Below the pieces are notes generated by a model. It worked only from the letters and a program-made list of their open reading frames with translations, did no database searches and had not been told where the DNA came from. The translations under genes were made by a program, and so were the position numbers. From contig WNNJ02001959.1 in the NCBI GenBank assembly GCA_012934845.2, forward strand, positions 62,001 to 126,000: 64,000 nt of DNA, read 5' to 3'. Numbering within the stretch: the first letter of the stretch is position 1; each line of letters begins with the position of its first letter. This document shows, piece by piece, positions 55,201 to 64,000 of the stretch. The DNA comes from Pomphorhynchus laevis. Lineage: Eukaryota > Acanthocephala > Palaeacanthocephala > Echinorhynchida > Pomphorhynchidae.

Positions 55201-56775
55201 AATACGATTACGTACTCAAGTATATCAAAGGGGCTTCAAACCTACTCGCGGACACACTGTCGAGACTGCCTATGAAAGAAGAAGTCAAAAACGAGAACGT
55301 CGATGTGAAGAAAGTACACATGTTGATCGACCTTGATGCAGCAAGATCGGATTTTCAGTAGACGAATTACACACAGCGAGCTTAAATGACCCAGTTATAT
55401 AGCGAGTAAGATGATATCTAGAAAGTGGTTTACAGAATAAATTCTAAGATCAATTACAGCAATACGCGGCTCGAAAAAAACGAATTATCATTCAAAAATG
55501 GAATGATTATATGGTTACAACGAATCGTAGTTCCCGTAACGCTGCAAACACATGCAGTAGAGACGCTACATTTGGGACATCACGGAATATGCACAATGAA
55601 AAGCATTGCTCCACTATATTGTTGGTTGTCCGGGTTGGACAAGGACATAGAAAGATATGCCGGACAATGCCAATTATGCCAGACGCGTAGGCCAGCGGCG
55701 CAACCACAACCGTAATACCAATGAGACATTCTTCAAGCAGCATGGCAACGTATTCACGTAGATTTCGCTGGTCCGATCTTGGGGCACATTTATGTGGTGA
55801 CTATTGACGCCTTCTGTCAGTGTTCAGAAGTTAATAAGATAGCTAATGTTTCGGCTATGGAAACATTAGGAGTCTAGCGAGAGCAATTCACATGGTGGGG
55901 AGTACCAGAAGAAATCATTTCAGACAACTGACCCTAGTTTCAGTCATTTGAATTTTGTAGAACGTTTTATTGGGACACACAAAAGATGGGTCAAGTTGGA
56001 ATCTAAATCCTCTCAAAATTCATTGACAATCCAACAATTTTTAATGACATACCGGAACACATCACAAGCATCTACAACAAAAGCACTTGCAGAGCTGTTG
56101 TTTGGATATAGGATTAGAAAAATTTGTAACCACATACGGCCAAATATGCGAAGGACAACCTACTCAAATTGTAAAGTTCAAAAATAGAGACATGATCAGG
56201 GTGCGAGATCACGAAACTTTGGGAAAGGGCAAGAGGTATGGTGGCGCGACCAACGAAATTGATGTTGGAATACAAGTAAAATTGTCGAAACGACTGGATG
56301 GGGGATCTTACCTGATAATGACGAATTGGGAAAATCGCAGGAGACACGTTTTGGATTTAAGAATACGGGAGGAAAATATGAACTAAGCCTGCACACCACA
56401 GAACAAGGGCATGACAAGCACTAATGTCCAACGGACAATTGAAATAAGGCAAGCGGAATCATTGGACAACAGTGTTGAAACAGTCCCGAACTTTACATGG
56501 CGGATATCACGCTATGGGTAGAAATTGGTAAAGAACAAGCGGTCATGAAGAACTTGGAGGTTTATAACGGATCAGGCGTTGAAAAAACAATGAGAAATCA
56601 GAGCATTTTAGGAGACGATCAAGCAAGACGAACCAGCGGGCGAAACAGACGACTACCTGTTAGATACGATAGCTTTTTTGAAGAGGAAAGAAGAGATTTC
56701 ACGATCGCAAAACAGCGCTCGCTGAATAAATTAATACGGCAGAAGCGCATATTATTAACAAATTATTGAAAAAGT
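52201..56775 (+). mobile_element. broken Ty3/gypsy element, first copy
   Basis: A fossil LTR-retrotransposon lying in plus orientation. Recognisable parts in order: gag-like sequence (about 52380-53020), an aspartic-protease-like stretch (about 53040-53170), RT (about 53890-54480), RNase H (about 54880-55270) and integrase with an HHCC-like zinc region (about 55430-56190), then a tail to about 56770. It is broken in roughly ten places. I find no clear LTR pair. An RTE-type LINE fragment sits between its protease and RT parts, flanked by a direct repeat of about 70 bp (53365-53434 and 53885-53955). Confidence 0.8.
53585..53760 (+). mobile_element. RTE-type LINE endonuclease start, fragment
   Basis: The reading RTSLNVGTWNAMSLAGLEPE corresponds to the LxVGTWNVRSL start of RTE-clade apurinic endonucleases. 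Only this N-terminal scrap is present, within the first Ty3/gypsy element. Confidence 0.65.
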
Positions 56776-56990
56776 AAAAATTAAAATATAAAATTGAAAT
56801 TTGATTTATTTGAAAAAAGTTAAATTTTTATTTAAATTTTATAAAGTTGCAAAAATATTTACGGTAAAACATGAAATTTACACTGCACTAGGAATTTTTT
56901 CTTTGAATGTATTGGTCAATTATTACACCAGAAATACATCGGTATAAAACTAGCTCATAAATTGAATCCAAATTGGATATTATTTAGATT
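56776..56990. other. AT-rich spacer, target of the second Ty3/gypsy element
   Basis: The last 40 bases (GATATTATTTAGATTATATA), together with ATACAGTGC after the element, resemble 61360-61395. The insertion site is therefore itself a repeated sequence. Confidence 0.55.
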
Positions 56991-56995
56991 ATATA
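56991..56995. repeat. target-site duplication, left
   Basis: ATATA, matched by ATATA at 60915-60919 directly after the 3' LTR. Confidence 0.75.
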
Positions 56996-57087
56996 TGACA
57001 TAAATGTTGTATGACTTATAATTATTTGACCTTTTTTATAGATTGTTCAATAAAGCCTCTTTGGCGAATCTTAGTTTGTTTACTACA
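56996..57087 (+). repeat. 5' LTR, 92 bp
   Basis: It begins TGACATAAATG and ends TACTACA, the TG...CA pattern of LTRs. It is very short for a Ty3/gypsy LTR. Confidence 0.85.
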
Positions 57088-60000
57088 ATTTATTGAACAC
57101 TTGTACACGAATGGAGAAGTTTCTCAAACCCGAAATGCTCGCAATCAGAACGCTACCGTCGATTGGAGACATTGGAAACAGAGAATATCTTCATTTTTAT
57201 CAGTAATTCCGGACATCACTGACGCTCAGAAACTCCTTATCTTGGTCAATTCAATCAGTGGGACGTTATATGCTCACGTCGACGAATGCAAAACGTTCGA
57301 AGAAGCGATCGACAAACTGGAAACATTATTTGTGAAACCGAAGAACGTTATTTACAATCGACATCTTTTATCCTCAACAAAGCAAAAACTGGAACAAAGT
57401 ATCGACCAGTTTTTTCAAACTCTCCTGCAAATCGGAAAAATATTGCGAATTTAAAGCCGTCTCTGAGACTACTATCATAACCAATATGTGCGCGATTCAT
57501 TTATTCGTGGATTACGATCACAGCAAATCAGACAGCGTCTTTTAGAAATGCACAGAATTGACGTAAAAAGAAACTTATGATGTCGCACGAAGATTAGAAC
57601 AAGCTGAAATACATGCAAATAATTACAAAGACCGTAACACTCACGAATCGTTTTTATCTGTCAAATTGCAATCATGAAGAAGAGAGTCAAAAAATTGATG
57701 TAGCCAGATCCATCATCGTTAATAACCGAACAAAATGTTTCTTCTGCGGTGGAAATCGGCATCCACGATCTGATTGTCTAGCCAGATTGCTCAACTGTCA
57801 TAATTGCGGGAAGCAAGGCCACTTTTCAAAAGTATGTCAGTCACGCAAACAACCAAAACAGCTTAGCGACCTTCAAATATCCGCCATATCTTGCAACACT
57901 GTTTATAATCCTTTGCAGAAAACAACAATCAACATCAAAATTGGAAATATAACACTAAGAGCTCTCGTTGATACAGGTAGTGTCGCCAATTTCATTTCTG
58001 ACAAAACACTTACTCAATGCAAACTACTTACTTTTCCATGTAACGAAACCGTTCATATGGCGTCAAAAGATTAGTAGCAAATTGTTAAAAATATGTAGAA
58101 CAGATATTCAATACGATAGTCAACTCATTCAAAACGTCAAACTTTACGTCATTAAGAACCTATGCTCCGACTTGATTCTCGGTCATCTCTTTTTACAACG
58201 ATTCCAAAATCTCAACATCGAATTCGGAGGATCAATTAAAACATTATCGCTAGCAAACTTACAGTCATCTACATCAGAGATTCCATTACCTCGCTTATTT
58301 GCACTACTTAATGCTAACTTTTGCAAACCTATCCAAACCAAATCTCGTAGACGCACACCAGATCAAGAACATTTTATAAAATGTCAAATCAAACATTTGC
58401 TCGATAAAGGAATCATAGAACCTAGTCATTCTCCTTGGAGAGCACAGGTGTTGATTGTTACTCATAAATCAGGTAAGCGTAGATTAAGCATCGATTACCC
58501 CCAGACTATGAACAAATATACCATACTGGAAGATTACCCGTTGCCAAGGACATATAATTTCGTAGAAAAAATCGCCAGGTATAGATTTTTCAGCAGCTTC
58601 GATTTGAAAGATGCTTATAATCAAATTCCACTACTCGATTCTGAAAAAAATTCACATCATTTGAGGCCGCCAGCTGATTATTTCAATACAAGTACATAAG
58701 GCTTTTTGGTTTGACAAACGGGGTTGCAGGCTTCCAACGAACTATGAATTCAATAATCGACAAGGAGAAGCTAGTCGGTGTATTCTCTTACTTAGACGAT
58801 GTTGTGGTAGCGGGAAACACAATGGATCAACATAATGAGAACCTTAACGTGTTTATGAAGACATTGTATAGGTACAGATTAACTATAAATCCAGAGAAAA
58901 CTGTTCAATGCAGTAATTCTATTTGTTCTCGGCTATCTCATTACCGACGGTATTCTCAAACCTGATCCAAAGCGAGTGAGTCCTTTGTTAAGTATGTCAC
59001 CACCTACTTCCTTGCGCAAAAAAGCTAGTATTTTAGGTATGTTTACCGATTATTCCCAATGGACTAGTCGATTTTCGGATAGAATACGCCCATTTGCCGA
59101 CGCCACAACATTTCCGCTATTCCACGAAGCTTCCAAATCATTTAAAGACATAAAAGAAGCCTTGTCTTTCGCGTGCAAAAAAACAGATTGAAGATGATAA
59201 ACTACTTGTCGTCAAAACCGATGCATCGAAACAAGCAATCTCGGCAACTCTCAGTCAAGACGGACGACCAGTCGCTTTCTTTTCGCGAGTTTTTTCGAAA
59301 TCTGAAAAGCGCCAAGCCGCAGTTGATCTAAAAGCCCTAGCTATCGTTGAAGCTGTTAGATACTGGCGCCATTACCTCGCTAGCAGACACTTCAAAATCA
59401 TTACAGACCAACGATATATTGCTTATATATTTTCGTCGAAAGGTAAAAGTCAAATCAAAAATGACAAAATATCACGATGGCGATTGGATTTATCTGAATT
59501 TCATTTCGATATTGAATACAGACAAGGTCCGATAAATGTTGTTGCGGAAGCATTCTCCAGCATCGTTTGTGCTCTGAGTAATCGAAGATCTTCGGAAATA
59601 TTAAAGTTACATAAACTGCTATGTCATCCTGGCGAGACGAGAATGTGGCATTACATACGCTCTCATAATCTACCATTCTTAGTATCCGACGTGCGTTCAG
59701 TTATTGATTTCTGTCGAACTTGCGCAGTAGTGAAACCTAGATTTTACAAGCATCCACAAACATCCTTTATTAAATCTTTACATCCATTTGACCGCTTATC
59801 GATTGACTTTAAAGGACCATTTCTAAAGTGTTGCCAGAACAAATTCATGTTTACTGTGATCGACGAGTATTCGCGTTAACCTTGGGCCATCCCATGCCCA
59901 GATACGTCGTCACAAACGGCTATTAAGTATCTCAAGCAGATATTTTACACTTTCGGTACACCCTCGTCCGACCGAGGTTCTGCATTCTGTTCCAAGAAGT

Positions 60001-60824
60001 ACTAATTGTTTCTAAGTAGCAACAATATCACATCGAGTCGCACAACTCCTTATAACCCTAGCAGCAATGGGCAGTGCGAGCGGTATAATCACATTATATG
60101 GAAAACCGTAGAGTTGGTATTGAAAGAAAATAATTTGCCAATAAACAAATGGCACGACGCTTTAGGACGATCCCTGAATTCAATACGCTCATTACTTTGT
60201 ACAAGCACCAATTCTACACCGCATAAACGTATGTTTCACCATGCACGACGATCATGTTTTAAAGTCACAATGCCTAATTGGTTAACATATTCAGTACCTG
60301 TACTAGTTAAAATGTTCGCTACCGGAAGTAAATACGAACCACATGTGCAATAAGCGTATCTTATAGAGTCCAATCATAAATATGTGACTGTGAGATTAAA
60401 AGACGGACGAATTACAGAAATATCAACAAAGCACTTAGCTCCCATGGCGACAAATGATACTAGCTTATGTAATGATGACCCCATCGTAAGCAGGACTATT
60501 GAATCAGAATTCGATTAGCGTTTAATTAAGGCTACTAATACGACTCATACCCAAATTACAAATAACGATACAAAATCTTGTGATGAGGTTGTTGAGATAC
60601 CAGACATAGAAGTAGATCGTTCTTCGCACTCCTATACAAACACTACTTTTGTACCCAGCTCTTCGAGTGTAAATAAACAGAATACAACAAGCTATGTGGA
60701 TGCACATCAAACAAAATGAATTTACGAAGCAGAGTGTTCAAAACAAGGTGCTGATAAATTACGAACCTCTAATAGACGACGACGAACTGCAGCGTACTTT
60801 GAAGATTATTTGAGGGAGGAAGAT

Positions 60825-60914
60825 TGACATAAATGTTGTATGACTTATAATTATTTGACCTTTTTATAGATTGTTCATAAAGCCTCTTTGGCGAATCTTA
60901 GTTTGTTTACTACA
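60825..60914 (+). repeat. 3' LTR, 90 bp
   Basis: Matches the 5' LTR with only two single-base length differences and no substitutions that I can see. Confidence 0.85.
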
Positions 60915-60919
60915 ATATA
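60915..60919. repeat. target-site duplication, right
   Basis: ATATA, identical to 56991-56995. Confidence 0.75.
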
Positions 60920-60954
60920 ATACAGTGCATTTATCTGAAACGTAGCTAGTGTAA

Positions 60955-61340
60955 GGGAATATAAAGGTAATGATGAAAATTATTACAAAGCATTTAATAA
61001 TTGCACAGTGAAAGACTTTGTTTGCAATCCGACGGTGGGTCTCTAATACTCTGGGAGGGCGGAAAGATCTTGGTTTGAGACTTAACATGTCCAAGCACGC
61101 TAGCAAAGAGCCATGCTACCCGTGCCACGATGGCGGAGGATGTGTCTCGACATATGCTGAGGAATTGAAAATACACATGTACGATTGCATTGACCATACT
61201 CAATACTCATTTGTGCTGTTGGCTATCGAGACATTTGGAGCATTTGTTCCGTCGGTCATCAAGGGTATATAAAGGTAATGATGAAAATTATTACAAAGCA
61301 TTTAATAATTGCACAGTGAAAGACTTTGTTTGCTTTAAAT
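60955..61340 (+). mobile_element. RT-tail fragment between two direct repeats
   Basis: 60957-61021 and 61265-61331 are nearly identical direct repeats (AAGGTAATGATGAAAATTAT to GACTTTGTTTGC). Between them a plus-strand frame encodes PCHDGGGCVSTYAEELKIHM and QYSFVLLAIETFGAFVPS. This resembles the F.F.P.AVETLGxWGP end of a LINE-like reverse transcriptase common in aquatic invertebrates. The family call is tentative. Confidence 0.5.
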
Positions 61341-61865
61341 AATTAACATGATTGAATTGAATATTATTTAGGTTGTAAAATACAGTGCAACATCCAGGCA
61401 ATGGAAAGAGAGACTTTGAGAAGGACTCGATCGGGTCACTGCGGATCGGCGCGCAGGTCCATTCATCATGGAGCGTCTAAGCGCTGTTGTTTCAAGGGAC
61501 AATGCAGAATGTATGCTCGAGTCGATTGTAGCCGCGCCCGAAGCTTAAATATACTGTACAACAGAGAATTTGATAGCGTTGATGAGGAATTGCAAAGTTG
61601 AGGATGTGCACTTTTAAAATCTAAATGGAGTGCAGGACTTTTAGGTTTTTAGTTTTCACCTTTTACTTTTTCTATAATTTCTTGTCATGATACAGTGTAT
61701 TCTAATAAATTGGGAACATGGATAGAATCTGGAAACCGAATATTCTAAAGTTGCATCCTTGCGGCACGAATTCTGAGTGCACCTAGCGACATTAAAAAAA
61801 GGATTTATTTTAACGTGGCAAATGCGTGCCAGCGCACGTTTACATGACCACAACAAAACAAGACT
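61341..61865. other. unassigned spacer
   Basis: A 66-codon frame at 61401-61601 is arginine-rich and unrecognised. I do not call it a gene. The right part is probably the 3' untranslated end of the following minus-strand LINE. Confidence 0.4.
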
Positions 61866-64000
61866 GTGAATCAGGTGTCGAGAAGGTGTGAACGGAGGAG
61901 GTGTTTGAATGTGATAAAGGAGGGGGCGCGGCGGACGTCGAGAGGGAGTTGATTCCAGGCGAGTGAGGCGGCGACGAGGAAGGATCGGAGACCGTAGTTG
62001 TTGGAGTAATTAGGAACGTGGAGTAAGAGGGTATGACAAGAACGAAGCGATAGCGAGGTGGGGCGAGTAGCGTCTAAGAAAAGAAGGTTGATGAACGATG
62101 GGTTAGCCGACAGCGATAAGACGAAAGGTAACGAGAAGAAGGCGGAGTTTGATGTGGATGTGGATGGTGGTCCAGTAGAGTTGGGCAAAATATGTGGATG
62201 TGTGGTCGAAGCGACGGAGACGAAAGAGCACTCGAACGGCGGTGTTGATTATTCGTTGTAGGGGTAGGATGATGGATTTTGGAGAATTGGCGAAAAGGCT
62301 AAGGCAGTAATCGATTTTAGGGAAAAGAAGCGATGAAAGAAGAGACATACAAGAACGAAAGTCGATAAGGGGGCGGATACGGCGGATGTCACGGAGAATT
62401 AAGTTAGATGAGCGGACCTTGTCACGGACGAAGGGTTTAAGGGAAAGGTGATCATCGAAATGGAAGCCTAAAAAAGTGAGATTGTGGACTATGGGGATGA
62501 TCGATGAGGCAAAATATACAGTGGGAGGAGATATGTTTGGTTAACGGGGAGGATCCATATTATTTTGGACTTTTCGGCGTTTAGAACGAGATGGAGATTG
62601 GAGAGACGTTTGTAGATAGAAGAAAGACAGTTGGAGGCAGAAATGCCGATATCGTGAATGCGATGTGCGGGTGCATGAGCATAGATTAGAATGTCATCGG
62701 CGTATTGCATAACCTTAAAGGAGTAAGGTTTGATAAACGGAGATAGATCGCCAAGCAGAAGAGAGAAAAGCAGGGGACCTAGGACTGAACCTTGTGGGAC
62801 CCCGCAAAAATAAGGGAGGGGAGGAGAGGATGATGAATTAGAATATACGCGAAAGGAACGGTCGGATAGATATGAAGCGAACCATGCTACGGAGGAGGAA
62901 GAAAAGCCGTAATCATAACGAAGGCGAGAAAGGAGGACGGAGTGGTCGACAATGTCGAATGCGGAGGAGAGGTCGAGGGAGATGAGAACACCATATAGAG
63001 CCTTGTCTCGAGAAATGAGTAAGTCATTGTACACATTTATGCATGCGATTTCTGTCGAGTGATTAGAGCGGAAAGCGGATTGGAAAGGAGGGTAGAGATT
63101 GGATGAGGAGAGATAAGCGTTGATTTGTATTAAGATGAGGCGTTCTAAGAGCTTAGAAAGAGTAGGGAGTAGTGAAATGGTGCGATAGCTAGAAGGCAGG
63201 AAGGGGTCGAGCGATTGTTTCTTAAGGAGGGGACGAACGATTGCGGATTTCCAGTGTGAAGGGAAGATACGACTGCGGATGGACGAGTTAAACAAGGTTG
63301 TGAGAAATGGGGATATCGATGAGCATATAGATTTTAATATGTGAGTAGGCAGGGGATCGGCAGGTGAGGTTTTGTTGGGCAAGGACATGAGGACAGATGA
63401 TACTTCTGTAGGTGAGACAGGGAGAAGATGAAAGAGTTCCGGAAGGATGAGATTAGACTGGGCAGAGTGGGATAGGATTGAGACCAGGGTGTGAGAGAGC
63501 AACGTGGATACTTTAGTCTGGAGAAATGACGAATAATCATTGGCATTGATGTTGCACGGCGAAGAGGAGCGAGCAAGGATTGAGTTAAAAGTATGCCAGA
63601 GAGTCTTAGAGTTGAATGAAGTGATGATTTTATGCTGCCAGAAGGAGTTGCATTTGGTACGTAGTAGGTTGAGTTGAGACCGGCGAAGAGCAAGATAGGA
63701 ATCACGGAAAGACGGAGTGATCGAGCGGAAATCACGTCTGAGAGAGCGGTGATATACTCGAAAAGCATGGCGGAGTCGACGCTTTGATAGTAGGCATTGG
63801 ATGTCAAACCATGGGGCACGGTGCAAGCGACGGTGTGGGTGAGACTTGAAGGGCAAGAGAATATCGAGAGTGGATGTGAGTTCAGAGTCGAAAAGAAAGG
63901 CGAGATCGTGAGGAGATGAATATGTTATTGTGGGTAATGATATAGATGATTTGAGTAAGGCAGAGCGGAGAAGGGAGAGGTCAAGATTTCTCCAAGGGCG
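61866..64000 (-). mobile_element. L2/CR1-like LINE, RT and C-terminal tail, running off the right edge
   Basis: On the minus strand an uninterrupted frame of about 500 codons runs from the window edge to 62489: RAPWFDIQCLLSKRRLRHAF, then RPLLKKQSLDPFLPSSYRTI, SLDLSSAFDIVDHSVLLSRL (motif A), GVPQGSVLGPLLFSLLLGDL, and MQYADDILIYAH (YADD, about 62715-62680). After a frameshift near 62490 the tail continues: FPKIDYCLSLFANSPKSIIL and later SLAWNQLPLDVRRAPSFITF and LLRSHLLDT, the usual L2/CR1-type ending. A second frameshift lies near 62110-62180. It is much better preserved than its relative at 12.7-15.3 kb. Confidence 0.88.

Larger units (their letters stand above)
56996..60914 (+). mobile_element. 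broken Ty3/gypsy element, second copy, with both LTRs and target duplication
   Basis: A fossil LTR-retrotransposon of 3.9 kb. Parts in order: 5' LTR, gag (about 57110-57450), two CCHC knuckles (about 57735-57835), protease with LVDTG (about 57965), RT with YLDD (about 58430-58920), RNase H (about 59215-59540), integrase (about 59590-60350) and 3' LTR. It is broken in roughly ten places. The LTRs are almost identical, so the insertion is young. It is a different lineage from the first copy. Confidence 0.9.

Noticed and set aside
61401-61601. Arginine-rich 66-codon frame as a gene
   Set aside because: No signature, no splice context and surrounded by transposon debris.
1-64000. CRISPR arrays, operons, Shine-Dalgarno sites or other bacterial features
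   Set aside because: The window is clearly from an animal nuclear genome with spliced genes and eukaryotic retroelements. The short repeats seen are minisatellite or transposon-derived.

Overview
The window is a stretch of an AT-rich invertebrate animal genome. The evidence is spliced genes with GT-AG introns, a TGF-beta-family type I receptor, sigma-class glutathione S-transferases, and dense debris of animal retroelements: Penelope-like elements, several LINE lineages and Ty3/gypsy elements. I cannot name the phylum from the sequence alone. The families seen fit an arthropod or another small bilaterian.

Two kinds of host gene are present. The first is a complete plus-strand receptor serine/threonine kinase gene of ten coding exons between 7280 and 34938. 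Every splice phase agrees and the sum is 544 codons plus a stop. It has a signal peptide, a ten-cysteine ligand-binding ectodomain, one membrane helix, a GS box and a kinase whose L45 region resembles activin/TGF-beta receptors (Baboon, ALK4/5). Its introns range from 40 bp to about 7 kb, and the long ones are filled with transposon fragments. The second is a cluster of three intronless minus-strand sigma-class GST genes (36133-36753, 38861-39478, 44421-45041). The outer two are almost identical because about 2.1 kb was recently duplicated at a spacing of 8288 bp. That duplication also copied the last coding exon of the receptor to 43098-43226.

Layout: 1-7279 holds a Naiad-type Penelope fragment, ribozyme-like SINE/retrozyme-like units, a large inverted repeat and a 1.06 kb repeat shared with 39.5-40.6 kb. 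7280-34938 is the receptor gene with LINE, Penelope and structured repeats in its introns, plus a minus-strand remnant of a widespread uncharacterised multicopy protein family at 29.7-31.4 kb. 34.9-45.1 kb is the GST and duplication region. 45.9-51.7 kb contains Penelope elements and a LINE. 52.2-60.9 kb contains two broken Ty3/gypsy elements, the second with exact short LTRs and a 5-bp target duplication. 60.9-64.0 kb has RT-tail debris and an L2/CR1-like LINE that runs off the right edge.

The most interesting signal is the abundance of small structured RNA motifs around the retroelements. A roughly 390-440 bp repeat family carries a hammerhead-like core (GAAAC, CTGATGA, with a flanking stem that covaries between copies), and two of its copies also have tRNA-like Pol III boxes. 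A second family next to Naiad elements folds as an H-type pseudoknot with at least one compensatory change. Short CTGANGA-stem-GAAA hairpins sit at Penelope element ends. Together these suggest a self-cleaving-RNA-associated retroelement community, possibly animal retrozymes that use Penelope reverse transcriptase.
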